The notes below the pieces were generated by a model. That model worked only from the letters and a program-made list of their open reading frames with translations, ran no database searches and was not told where the DNA came from. Below are positions 35,460 to 44,326 of a stretch of DNA of 64,000 bases, in pieces. The DNA is from Pararhizobium sp. YC-54 (GTDB lineage: Bacteria > Pseudomonadota > Alphaproteobacteria > Rhizobiales > Rhizobiaceae). The position numbers were made by a program, and so were the translations under genes. Within the stretch, counting starts at the first letter, position 1; each line of letters opens with the position of its first letter. The stretch covers positions 124,001 through 188,000 of the forward strand of contig NZ_JAOYTH010000012.1 in the NCBI RefSeq assembly GCF_025847205.1, given 5' to 3'.

Positions 35460-35489
35460 CGACGCAAATCTCCGAGCGGCGTTTTTTAT
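35460..35489 (+). terminator. leader terminator controlled by NasT
   Basis: CGACGC (35460-35465) pairs with GCGGCG (35476-35481), with one A-G mismatch, before a run of six T. Alternatively ACGTCGC (35419-35425), which is part of P2, pairs with GCGGCGT (35476-35482) over seven positions. Formation of P2 would therefore compete with this longer terminator. It lies 40 bases before the nrtA start. Confidence 0.7.
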
Positions 35490-35528
35490 TGCCCAAATTC
35501 CGATCGGCCACTCATAAGGGAACTGTTC

Positions 35529-36827
35529 ATGAAGATGACTTTCAGCAACGGCATCACCCGTCGCAGCCTTCTCAAGACCACCGCTACCGCAGCAATGTTC
35601 ACTGCGATCAGGACGGCCTTCCCGTCCGGCGCGTTTGCCGCCACGGCTGGGCCTGAAGTAACCGGCGTCAAGCTTGGTTTCATCGCATTGACCGATGCCG
35701 CACCGCTGATCATCGCCAAGGAAAAGGGCCTGTTCGAGAAGTATGGCATGCCCGATGTCGAGGTTGCCAAGCAGGCTTCCTGGGGCGCGACACGCGACAA
35801 TCTGGCGCTCGGCGGCGAAGCCAACGGCATCGACGGCGCCCATATCCTGTCACCGCTTCCCTATCTGATGCATACCGGCAAGGTCACCCAGAACAACGTC
35901 CCCGTGCCGATGGCGATCCTTTCCCGGCTGAACACCGACAGCCAGGGCATCTCGGTTGCAATGGAATATGCCGACACCGGCGTCCAGCTTGACGCTTCCA
36001 AGCTGAAGGCTGCCTTCGAGAAGAAGAAGGCCGAAGGCAAGGAAGTGAAGGCCGCCATGACCTTCCCCGGCGGCACCCACGATCTCTGGCTCCGCTATTG
36101 GCTCGCCGCCGGCGGCATCAATCCGGACAAGGACGTCTCGACCATCGTCGTGCCGCCGCCGCAGATGGTGGCGAACATGAAGGTCGGCAACATGGACTGT
36201 TTCTGCGTTGGCGAGCCGTGGAACGAGCAGCTGGTCAACCAGGGCATCGGCTTTACCGCCACAACGACCGGCGAACTCTGGAAGGGGCACCCGGAAAAAG
36301 CCCTCGGGATTCGTGCCGACTGGGTCGAGAAGAACCCGAACGCCGCCAAGGCGCTGATGATGGCCGTGATGGAAGCCCAGATGTGGTGCGAAAGCATGGA
36401 CAACAAGGAGGAGATGGCTTCGATCCTCGGCAAGCGGCAATGGTTCAACGTACCGGCGAAGGACGTCGTTGGCCGCCTCAAGGGCGACATCAACTATGGC
36501 AACGGCCGCGTTGTGACCGGCACCGACCTTTACATGAAATTCTGGGCAAACGCCGCCTCCTATCCGTACAAGAGCCACGACATCTGGTTCATGGCCGAGA
36601 ACATCCGCTGGGGTAAACTGGCGCCCGACACGGATATCAAGGCGCTGGTCGATCAAGTGAACCGCGAGGACATCTGGCGTGCAGCCGCTGCCGAGCTCGG
36701 CGTCGCAGCAGCCGACATTCCGGCCACGACCTCGCGCGGCAAGGAAACCTTCTTCGACGGCAAGGTCTTCGATCCGGAGAACCCTTCAGCCTATCTCGAT
36801 AGCCTCTCGATCAAGGCTGCGTCCTGA
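35529..36827 (+). CDS. nrtA: nitrate ABC transporter periplasmic binding protein
   Basis: A 432-residue binding protein with a twin-arginine signal (ITRRSLLKTTATAAMF... AFA), so it is probably exported folded through Tat. The mature part has LGFIALTDAAPLIIAKEKGLFEKYG, TFPGGTHDLWLRYWLAAGGINPD and NMDCFCVGEPWNEQLV, as in NrtA. The start at 35529 is preceded by AAGGGA and follows the NasT-controlled leader. It is the first gene of the long nitrate assimilation operon. Confidence 0.95.
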   Translation: MKMTFSNGITRRSLLKTTATAAMFTAIRTAFPSGAFAATAGPEVTGVKLGFIALTDAAPLIIAKEKGLFEKYGMPDVEVAKQASWGATRDNLALGGEANGIDGAHILSPLPYLMHTGKVTQNNVPVPMAILSRLNTDSQGISVAMEYADTGVQLDASKLKAAFEKKKAEGKEVKAAMTFPGGTHDLWLRYWLAAGGINPDKDVSTIVVPPPQMVANMKVGNMDCFCVGEPWNEQLVNQGIGFTATTTGELWKGHPEKALGIRADWVEKNPNAAKALMMAVMEAQMWCESMDNKEEMASILGKRQWFNVPAKDVVGRLKGDINYGNGRVVTGTDLYMKFWANAASYPYKSHDIWFMAENIRWGKLAPDTDIKALVDQVNREDIWRAAAAELGVAAADIPATTSRGKETFFDGKVFDPENPSAYLDSLSIKAAS

Positions 36828-36842
36828 TTTCCAAAACATCCT

Positions 36843-36868
36843 CGGCGCAGGTTGCCTGCGCCGGTTTT
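36843..36868 (+). terminator. hairpin between nrtA and nrtB
   Basis: Perfect nine-base arms CGGCGCAGG and CCTGCGCCG with a three-base loop, followed by GTTTTCC. It starts 15 bases after the nrtA stop. As the operon clearly continues, it is probably a partial terminator that favours the binding protein. Confidence 0.75.
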
Positions 36869-36892
36869 CCTCTTCTTTTCAGGAGTCCTTCC

Positions 36893-37786
36893 ATGCCCGC
36901 ACCGGCCCGCACGGAAAAAATCGTGACCGCAGCAACGCTAAAACCGAGCGCAAGCGTGCTTGCCTTTTCAGGCAGGCCTTCCGCAAAGGTGAAACCAAAG
37001 CAGGTCGCCGCCACGATCGCCCGCAACGTCGTGCCGCCGCTGGTGGTGATGATCATCATTCTGGCGGTCTGGCAGATTCTCTGCTCGGGAGCGGGGGCGA
37101 CCTTGCCGCCGCCAACACAGGTCTGGCAGGAAAGCTATGACCTGATCGCCTATCCGTTCTTCAACTACGGATCGCAGGACATCGGCCTTGGCTGGCGGGT
37201 GCTGATCTCGCTGCAGCGCGTTGCTTACGGCTTTGGCCTCGCCGCGGTCGCAGGCATCCTGATCGGCGCGGTCATCGGTCAGTCAGTCTGGGCCATGCGC
37301 GGGCTTGATCCGATCTTCCAGATCCTGCGCACCGTGCCGCCGCTCGCCTGGCTGCCGCTGTCACTGGCGGCTTTCCAGGACTCCAATCCCTCGGCGATCT
37401 TCGTGATCTTCATCACCTCGATCTGGCCGGTGATCATCAACACCGCCGTCGGCGTGCGCAATATTCCACAGGACTATCGCAACGTCGCCAAGGTGCTGTG
37501 CCTCAACCAGCTTGAGTTCTTCTTCAAGATCATGCTGCCATCGGCGGCGCCCTACATCTTCACCGGCCTTCGCATCGGCGTCGGCCTGTCCTGGCTCGCC
37601 ATCGTCGCGGCGGAAATGCTGACCGGCGGCGTCGGCATCGGCTTCTTCATCTGGGATGCGTGGAACTCGTCGCGCCTGCCCGACATCATCGTCGCGCTCG
37701 CCTATATCGGCGTCGTCGGCTTCATCCTCGACAAGCTGGTCGCAGCTCTCGGCACTATCGTCACCCGCGGCGCTTCCGCATCTTAA
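36893..37786 (+). CDS. nrtB: nitrate ABC transporter permease
   Basis: A 297-residue inner-membrane permease. The hydrophilic N-terminal ~45 residues precede six spans, and the NrtB/SsuC-type loop reads VRNIPQDYRNVAKVLCLNQLEFFFKIMLPSAAPYIFTGLRIGVGLSW, ending with the typical GFFIWDAWNSSRLPDIIVALAYIG. AGGAG precedes the ATG. It works with NrtA and the ATPase encoded next. Confidence 0.94.
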   Translation: MPAPARTEKIVTAATLKPSASVLAFSGRPSAKVKPKQVAATIARNVVPPLVVMIIILAVWQILCSGAGATLPPPTQVWQESYDLIAYPFFNYGSQDIGLGWRVLISLQRVAYGFGLAAVAGILIGAVIGQSVWAMRGLDPIFQILRTVPPLAWLPLSLAAFQDSNPSAIFVIFITSIWPVIINTAVGVRNIPQDYRNVAKVLCLNQLEFFFKIMLPSAAPYIFTGLRIGVGLSWLAIVAAEMLTGGVGIGFFIWDAWNSSRLPDIIVALAYIGVVGFILDKLVAALGTIVTRGASAS

Positions 37787-37798
37787 GGGACCTCGATC

Positions 37799-38596
37799 AT
37801 GAACGCCTATCTGAAACTCGACCATATCGACAAGTATTTCGACCGGGGCGGCCAGCGCGCCGAAGTGTTGAAGGGTGTCAACCTGACGATCAACAAGGGC
37901 GAATTCGTCTCGATCATCGGCCATTCGGGTTGCGGCAAGTCCACCCTGCTCAACCTGATCGCCGGCCTGACGCCGGTTTCGTCCGGCGCCGTTTTGCTTG
38001 AAAACCGCGAGGTCAACGCGCCGGGACCCGAACGTGCCGTCGTCTTCCAGAACCACAGCCTGCTGCCTTGGCTGACGGTCTATGAAAACGTCAACCTCGC
38101 CGTCTCCAAGGTTTTCGGCAGGACCAAAAGCAAGGCGGAGCGCCATGACTGGGTCATGGCCAATCTCGACCTCGTGCAGATGGCCCATGCCAAGGACAAG
38201 CGTCCGTCCGAGATTTCCGGCGGCATGAAGCAGCGCGTCGGCATCGCCCGGGCCCTCGCCATGGAGCCGAAGATCCTGCTGCTCGACGAACCCTTCGGTG
38301 CGCTCGACGCCCTGACGCGGGCGCATCTGCAGGACGCGGTGATGGAAATCCACCTCCGACTTGGCAACACCATGCTGATGATCACCCACGACGTCGATGA
38401 GGCCGTGCTGCTCTCCGACCGGATCGTCATGATGACCAACGGTCCTGCCGCCTGCATCGGCGAAGTGCTCGACGTGTCGATTGCAAGGCCACGCAACCGC
38501 ATCGAACTCGCCTCGGACCGGACGTATCTCAAATGCCGCGAGGCCGTGCTGAAATTCCTCTACGAGCGCCATCGCTTCGTCGAAGCCGCGGAGTAA
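37799..38596 (+). CDS. nrtC: nitrate ABC transporter ATP-binding protein
   Basis: A 265-residue ATPase with Walker A GHSGCGKST, Q-loop VVFQNHSLLPWLTVYENV, signature ISGGMKQRVGIARAL, Walker B ILLLDEPFGALDALTR and switch MITHDVDEAVLL. It is of NrtD length; the cyanobacterial NrtC regulatory C-terminal domain is absent, as usual in proteobacteria. AAGGGA precedes the ATG. Confidence 0.94.
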   Translation: MNAYLKLDHIDKYFDRGGQRAEVLKGVNLTINKGEFVSIIGHSGCGKSTLLNLIAGLTPVSSGAVLLENREVNAPGPERAVVFQNHSLLPWLTVYENVNLAVSKVFGRTKSKAERHDWVMANLDLVQMAHAKDKRPSEISGGMKQRVGIARALAMEPKILLLDEPFGALDALTRAHLQDAVMEIHLRLGNTMLMITHDVDEAVLLSDRIVMMTNGPAACIGEVLDVSIARPRNRIELASDRTYLKCREAVLKFLYERHRFVEAAE

Positions 38597-38601
38597 CCGA
38601 C

Positions 38602-41052
38602 ATGACCCAGAAACTCGTCATCATCGGCAACGGCATGGCGCCCGGGCGCATGCTGGAGCACCTGCTCGAACAGGCTCCTGGCCAATACGATGTCACGATC
38701 TTCAACGCCGAACCGCGCGTCAATTACGATCGCATCATGCTCTCGCCGGTGCTTTCGGGCGAGAAGACCTACGAGCAGATCGTCATCCACGGCGATGGCT
38801 GGTACATCGACCACGGCATCACCCTGTACAAGGGCCACAAGATCGTCTCGATCGACCGTACCAGGAAGACCGTAACGTCCGATCACGGGGTAACGGAAAG
38901 CTACGACAAGCTCGTCATCGCCACCGGCTCCGTGCCCTTCATCATTCCGGTTCCCGGCAAGGATCTGCCCGGCGTCATCACCTACCGGGACCTCGACGAC
39001 GTGCAGGCGATGCTGCTTGCCGCCCAGTCGCGCGAAAAGGCTATCATCATCGGCGGCGGCCTGCTCGGGCTCGAGGCTGCCGCCGGGCTTGCCGGCCGCG
39101 GAATGGATGTGACCGTCCTGCACGTCATGCCGACGCTGATGGACCGCCAGCTCGATCCCGCCGCCGGTTATCTCTTGCAGAAGGAACTGGAAGGCCGCGG
39201 CATCAAGATCATCTGCAAGGCCAACACCAAGCAGATCGTCGGCGATGGCAAGGTGGAAGGCATCGAGCTTGACGATGGCCGCATCATCCCGGCGACGCTG
39301 GTCGTCATGGCCGTCGGCATCCGTCCGAACGCCAACCTCGCCAAGGAAGCCGGCCTTGCAGTCAATCGCGGTATTGTCGTTGATGCCGGCATGCAGACCT
39401 CCGACGGCGATATCCTGGCGCTCGGCGAATGCGCCGAGGTCGGCGGCATGGTCTACGGCCTCGTCGCGCCGCTCTATGAAATGGCCCGCATTGCCGCCTC
39501 GCATCTGGCCGGCGATCGCACGCCTGCCTTCGTCCATTCCGACACGCCGACCAAGCTCAAGGTCACCGGCATCAATCTCTTCTCGCTGGGCGACTTTGCC
39601 GAAGGCGACGACCGCGAGGAGATCGTCCTTCGCGACGCGACGGCCGGCGTCTACAAGCGGCTGGTGCTGAAGGACAACCGCATCATCGGCACCGTGCTTT
39701 ACGGCGAAACCGCCGACGGCGCCTGGTTCAACGACCTGAAGAAGAAAGCCACCGATATTTCGGAAATGCGCGAAACGCTCATTTTCGGGCAGGCCTACCA
39801 GGGAGGGTCCCCACTGGACCCTATGGCGGCCGTTGCAGCCTTGCCGGATGATGCGGAAATCTGCGGCTGCAACGGCGTCTGCAAGGGCAAGATCACCGGT
39901 ACGATCACCTCAAAGGGACTGACCTCGCTCGACGACGTGCGGGCCCACACCAAGGCCTCCGCTTCCTGCGGCTCCTGCACTGGCCTTGTCGAACAGCTGA
40001 TGTCGATCACGCTCGGCGATGCTTACAATCCGGCCGCCGTCCAGCCGATGTGCAAGTGCACGGAGCTTGGCCACGACGACGTGCGCCGGCTGATCAAGGC
40101 CAAGGGTCTGAAGACCATTCCGGCGGTTATGCAGGAACTGGAGTGGAAGACCTCCTGTGGCTGCGCCAAATGCCGCCCTGCCCTCAACTATTATCTCGTC
40201 TGCGACTGGCCGGACGAGTATGCCGACGATTACCAGTCGCGCTTCATCAACGAGCGCGTCCACGCCAACATCCAGAAGGACGGCACCTATTCCGTCGTGC
40301 CGCGCATGTGGGGCGGCGTGACCAATTCGAAGGAACTTCGTGCGATCGCCGACGTGGTCGACAAGTTCGAGGTACCGCTGGTGAAGGTCACCGGCGGCCA
40401 GCGCATCGACCTACTCGGCATCGAGAAGGAAGACCTGCCCGCCGTCTGGGCCGATCTCGGCAAGGCCGGCTTCGTCTCCGGCCAGGCCTATGCGAAAGGC
40501 CTGCGCACCGTAAAGACCTGCGTCGGTTCCGACTGGTGCCGCTTCGGCACCCAGGATTCGACCGGTCTCGGCATCCGCATCGAGAAGTTCATGTGGGGAT
40601 CGTGGACGCCGGCCAAGCTGAAGATGGCCGTCTCCGGCTGTCCGCGAAACTGCGCCGAGGCAACCTGCAAGGATATCGGGGTCATCTGCGTCGATAGCGG
40701 CTTCGAGATCCATTTTGCCGGAGCCGCCGGCCTCGACATCAAGGGCACGGAGGTTCTTGGCCTGGTCAAGTCCGAGGACGAGGCGCTTCAGCATATCGTG
40801 GCGCTGACACAGATGTACCGCGAGCAGGGCCGCTATCTGGAGCGCATCTACAAATGGGCCAAGCGCATCGGCCTTGACGAGATCCGCCGCCAGATCATGG
40901 GCGATGCGGAGAAACGCCAGGCCTATTACGATCGTTTCGTCTTCTCCCAGACGTTCGCCCAGGTCGATCCCTGGTCAGAGCGCGTCTCCGGCAAGGACAA
41001 GCATGAGTTCCGGCCGATGGCGACGGTTGGATACTCGGAAGCGGCGGAGTGA
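38602..41052 (+). CDS. nirB: assimilatory nitrite reductase NAD(P)H, large subunit
   Basis: An 816-residue cytoplasmic enzyme reducing nitrite to ammonium. Order of parts: FAD/NAD domain (KLVIIGNGMAPGRMLEHLLEQ start; IIIGGGLLGLEAAAGLAGRG), a BFD-like [2Fe-2S] region with Cys421, 423, 456 and 459, a second Cys cluster (PMCKCTELG ... CGCAKC), and the siroheme/[4Fe-4S] domain with ligands Cys640, Cys646, Cys680 and Cys684. The start at 38602 lies six bases after nrtC. It needs the siroheme made by CysG encoded downstream. Confidence 0.96.
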   Translation: MTQKLVIIGNGMAPGRMLEHLLEQAPGQYDVTIFNAEPRVNYDRIMLSPVLSGEKTYEQIVIHGDGWYIDHGITLYKGHKIVSIDRTRKTVTSDHGVTESYDKLVIATGSVPFIIPVPGKDLPGVITYRDLDDVQAMLLAAQSREKAIIIGGGLLGLEAAAGLAGRGMDVTVLHVMPTLMDRQLDPAAGYLLQKELEGRGIKIICKANTKQIVGDGKVEGIELDDGRIIPATLVVMAVGIRPNANLAKEAGLAVNRGIVVDAGMQTSDGDILALGECAEVGGMVYGLVAPLYEMARIAASHLAGDRTPAFVHSDTPTKLKVTGINLFSLGDFAEGDDREEIVLRDATAGVYKRLVLKDNRIIGTVLYGETADGAWFNDLKKKATDISEMRETLIFGQAYQGGSPLDPMAAVAALPDDAEICGCNGVCKGKITGTITSKGLTSLDDVRAHTKASASCGSCTGLVEQLMSITLGDAYNPAAVQPMCKCTELGHDDVRRLIKAKGLKTIPAVMQELEWKTSCGCAKCRPALNYYLVCDWPDEYADDYQSRFINERVHANIQKDGTYSVVPRMWGGVTNSKELRAIADVVDKFEVPLVKVTGGQRIDLLGIEKEDLPAVWADLGKAGFVSGQAYAKGLRTVKTCVGSDWCRFGTQDSTGLGIRIEKFMWGSWTPAKLKMAVSGCPRNCAEATCKDIGVICVDSGFEIHFAGAAGLDIKGTEVLGLVKSEDEALQHIVALTQMYREQGRYLERIYKWAKRIGLDEIRRQIMGDAEKRQAYYDRFVFSQTFAQVDPWSERVSGKDKHEFRPMATVGYSEAAE

Positions 41053-41057
41053 CGGAC

Positions 41058-41393
41058 ATGGCAACGAACTGGGTCGCAATCGGCGACATCAACGACATCC
41101 CCTTGCGCGGCGCGCGCTGCGTGAAGACGCCGCAAGGCAAGATCGCCGTCTTCCGCACGGCCGAAAACGAGGTCTTCGCCATCGAGGATCACTGCCCCCA
41201 CAAGGGTGGCCCCTTGAGCCAGGGCATCGTTCACGGCAAGACGGTCACCTGCCCGTTGCACAACTGGGTGATTTCGCTCGAAAGCGGCAAGGCACTCGGC
41301 GCCGACGAGGGCGAGGTCAAGACCATCGCTATTCGCAACGAGGACGGCACGCTCTCCATCGCGCTCGAAAGCATGATGATGGCGGCGGAGTAG
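41058..41393 (+). CDS. nirD: nitrite reductase small subunit (Rieske-type)
   Basis: A 111-residue Rieske protein with CPHKGGPLSQG and CPLHNWVISL as the two cluster-binding motifs (Cys-X-His ... Cys-X2-His). It completes NirB. I chose the ATG at 41058, with GGAG upstream; a GTG at 41049 overlaps the nirB stop. A palindromic repeat follows 19 bases after its stop. Confidence 0.94.
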   Translation: MATNWVAIGDINDIPLRGARCVKTPQGKIAVFRTAENEVFAIEDHCPHKGGPLSQGIVHGKTVTCPLHNWVISLESGKALGADEGEVKTIAIRNEDGTLSIALESMMMAAE

Positions 41394-41412
41394 GCGCATG
41401 GAGCAAGGAACA

Positions 41413-41632
41413 CACCCCTCTGTCCCGGAGCCTGTCCTCGGGCTTGCCGAAGGCAAGACCCGTGGGGGACATCTCCCCTTCAAGGGGGGAGATCGGTTTG
41501 AGTTTGCCGCTGCCCGTTTGCGCAAGAAAAGCGTTCATCGCTCTTGCGCAGTGGATGGAGACCAGAGGCACAGCAAGCTCCCGATCTCCCCCCGTGAGGA
41601 GGGGATGTCAGCCAAGCTGACAGAGGGGGGTG
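41413..41632. repeat. 220-bp palindromic intergenic element (RIME/MITE-like)
   Basis: The ends are inverted: CACCCCTCTGTC at 41413-41424 and GACAGAGGGGGGTG at 41619-41632. Internal arms GGGGGGAGATCGG (41484-41496) and CCGATCTCCCCCC (41581-41593) are also inverted, and TGCGCAAGA/TCTTGCGCA (41519-41527, 41542-41550) form a central hairpin. No coding frame is present. This layout resembles Rhizobium intergenic mosaic elements. It splits nirD from nasA. Confidence 0.75.
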
Positions 41633-41668
41633 AAAGCCACGGACGCCAGAATGGCGGGAGAGACATCT

Positions 41669-44326
41669 GTGTCCACTGAAACCAAGACCACCTGCCCCTA
41701 TTGCGGCGTCGGCTGCGGCGTCATTGCCAGGATCGACGACGCCGGCGTCGTCAGTGTCAAGGGCGACCCCGATCATCCCGCCAACTTCGGACGGCTGTGT
41801 TCCAAGGGCTCGGCGCTTGCCGAAACCATCGACCTCGACGGGCGGGTTCTTTATCCGCAAATCGGCGGACAACGCGCAAGCTGGGACGAGGCTCTTGACC
41901 TCGTGGCCTCGCGCTTCTCCGAGACCATCGCCCAGCATGGTCCAGATTCCGTGGCCTTCTACATCTCCGGCCAGTTGCTGACGGAGGATTACTACGTCGC
42001 CAACAAGCTGATGAAGGGTTTTGTCGGCTCGGCCAATATCGACACCAATTCGCGCCTTTGCATGTCATCCTCGGTCGCCGGCCACCGGCGTGCTTTCGGC
42101 GCCGACACCGTTCCTGGCGTCTACGAAGACATCGAGCTTGCCGACCTGGTCATCCTGACCGGCTCCAACCTCGCCTGGTGCCATCCGGTCATCTATCAGC
42201 GCCTCGCCGCCGCCAAGGCCGCCCGGCCCGGCATGAAGGTGGTCGTCATCGACCCGCGCCGCACCATGACGGCCGATATTGCCGACCTGCATCTGGCAAT
42301 CCGGCCGGATGGCGATGTGGCGCTGTTCATGGGCCTGCTGGCTCATCTGGCGGGCACCGCTGCGATCGACCGGAATTATGTCGACACGCACACCAATGGT
42401 TTCGAGGAGGCTTTCACCGCCGCGTCCGCCCTTGGCATTGCCGAACTGATGGAATTGACTGGCCTGCCCTCCATGCAGTTGCGGCAGTTCTTCCGCCTGT
42501 TCGAGCAAACCGAAAGGGTCGTCACCTGCTATAGCCAGGGCGTCAACCAGTCCAGCTGCGGCACCGACAAGGTCAACGCCATCATCAATTGCCACCTGGC
42601 GACGGGCCGCATTGGCCGGGCCGGCATGGGACCGTTCTCGCTGACCGGCCAGCCGAACGCCATGGGCGGACGCGAGGTCGGCGGCCTTGCCCATATGCTC
42701 GCCGCCCATATGACGATAGAGAACCCGGATGACCGCGACCGCGTCCAGCGCTTCTGGAGATCGCCTGATATTGCCCGCAAGCCCGGCCTCAAGGCCGTCG
42801 ACATGTTCCGCGCGGTCGCCGATGGCCGGATCAAGGCGCTGTGGATCATGGCCACCAACCCCGCCGTCTCGATGCCGGATGCCGATACGGTCGCAGCCGC
42901 CATCGCAGCCTGCCCCTTCGTCGTCGTGTCGGATGTCCTTCAGGAAACCGACACAACGAAATACGCCCATATTCTCCTGCCCTCGCTCGGCTGGGGCGAG
43001 AAGGACGGCACGGTGACCAATTCCGAGCGCCGCATTTCCCGCCAGCGCGCTTTCCTCAATCACCCCGGAGAGGCGAAGGCCGACTGGTGGCAGATGGCTG
43101 AAGTCGGCCGCCGCATGGGCTTTGAGGATGCCTTTTCCTTTCCGTCCGCGGCGGATATCTTTGCCGAGCATGCCGCTCTTTCGGCTTTCGAAAACGGCGG
43201 CAGCCGCGATTTCGATATCGGCGCCTACGCTGAGACCAGCACTCCGGTCTACGACGCCATGACACCGTTTCAATGGCCGCAGCCGGAACATACGACGGCG
43301 CAAGTTACCCGCTTCTTCGGCGATGGCGGTTTCTTCCATGCCGATGGCAAGGCGCGCTTCGTTGCCGTTAGCGTTCCCACTTCCGGCCGCACCAGTGCCG
43401 ATTTCCCGTTCACGCTCAACACCGGCCGCATCCGCGACCAGTGGCATACGATGACGCGAACCGGAAAGAGCGCCCGGCTCTCCGCCCATATCGCCGAACC
43501 CTTCGCCGAAATCCATCCGGGCGATGCCATGGAAATCGGCGTGGCCAGCGCAGCGCTTGTCGAGATCGAAAGCCCTTATGGCAAGGCCGTGGTGCGTGCC
43601 CTTGTCACGGACCGGCAGGCACGGGGCAGCCTGTTCGTGCCGATGCACTGGAACGATCAGTTTGCCGCAAAGGCACGCATCGACGCCGTTGTGGCGCCCA
43701 TCACCGATCCCTTCTCCGGTCAGCCGGCCTCGAAGAACGTCGCGATTGCTGCCCGGCCGCTGCAGGTTGCAAGCTACGGCTTTGCGGTTTCCGCCGCCAA
43801 GCCGCAGGGTCTCGACACCGCCTACTGGGCGCTGGCGAAGGCCGAAGGCGGCTGGCGGCTGGAACTGGCCTTCGATGCAGCGCCCGAAAACTGGACGCAG
43901 TGGTGCCGCACCCACCTCGGCATCCCCGGCCATATCGAGCCGCTCGGTTACGCCGACGCACAATCCGGCGACCTGCGCCTTGCCTTCTTCGACGGCGACC
44001 GGTTGCTGGCCGCATTCTTCCTCGCCCGCCAGCCGGTCGGCGTTGCCCGGAACTGGGCGATCGAACAACTCGCCGTTCAGCACACCGAAATGGCCAAACG
44101 GTTCGCAGTCGTTGCCGGACGCCCGGACGCCGGACGCATCGACCCTGGCGCTACGGTCTGCTCCTGCTTCAGCGTCGGCGTCAACCAGATCGTTGCGGCC
44201 GTTCATGGCGGTTGTCACAGCGTCGAGGCGGTCGGCAGGGAATTGAACGCCGGAACCAATTGCGGCTCGTGCCGCGCGGAAATCAGAGGGATCATCGATG
44301 GATGTCTTGCAGCTGCTGCCGAGTGA
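41669..44326 (+). CDS. nasA: assimilatory nitrate reductase catalytic subunit
   Basis: An 885-residue molybdopterin enzyme reducing nitrate to nitrite. It starts with a [4Fe-4S] motif CPYCGVGCGV...CSKG, then bis-MGD domains (NSRLCMSSSV, GSNLAWCHPVIYQR, QGVNQSSCGTDKVNAIINCHLATGRIGR...). A C-terminal BFD-like [2Fe-2S] domain (CSCFSVGVNQIV ... NCGSCRAEI) takes electrons. The start is uncertain: GGGAG lies eight bases before a GTG at 41669, while an ATG at 41651 has no good site. It begins just after the palindromic element. Confidence 0.94.
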   Translation: MSTETKTTCPYCGVGCGVIARIDDAGVVSVKGDPDHPANFGRLCSKGSALAETIDLDGRVLYPQIGGQRASWDEALDLVASRFSETIAQHGPDSVAFYISGQLLTEDYYVANKLMKGFVGSANIDTNSRLCMSSSVAGHRRAFGADTVPGVYEDIELADLVILTGSNLAWCHPVIYQRLAAAKAARPGMKVVVIDPRRTMTADIADLHLAIRPDGDVALFMGLLAHLAGTAAIDRNYVDTHTNGFEEAFTAASALGIAELMELTGLPSMQLRQFFRLFEQTERVVTCYSQGVNQSSCGTDKVNAIINCHLATGRIGRAGMGPFSLTGQPNAMGGREVGGLAHMLAAHMTIENPDDRDRVQRFWRSPDIARKPGLKAVDMFRAVADGRIKALWIMATNPAVSMPDADTVAAAIAACPFVVVSDVLQETDTTKYAHILLPSLGWGEKDGTVTNSERRISRQRAFLNHPGEAKADWWQMAEVGRRMGFEDAFSFPSAADIFAEHAALSAFENGGSRDFDIGAYAETSTPVYDAMTPFQWPQPEHTTAQVTRFFGDGGFFHADGKARFVAVSVPTSGRTSADFPFTLNTGRIRDQWHTMTRTGKSARLSAHIAEPFAEIHPGDAMEIGVASAALVEIESPYGKAVVRALVTDRQARGSLFVPMHWNDQFAAKARIDAVVAPITDPFSGQPASKNVAIAARPLQVASYGFAVSAAKPQGLDTAYWALAKAEGGWRLELAFDAAPENWTQWCRTHLGIPGHIEPLGYADAQSGDLRLAFFDGDRLLAAFFLARQPVGVARNWAIEQLAVQHTEMAKRFAVVAGRPDAGRIDPGATVCSCFSVGVNQIVAAVHGGCHSVEAVGRELNAGTNCGSCRAEIRGIIDGCLAAAAE

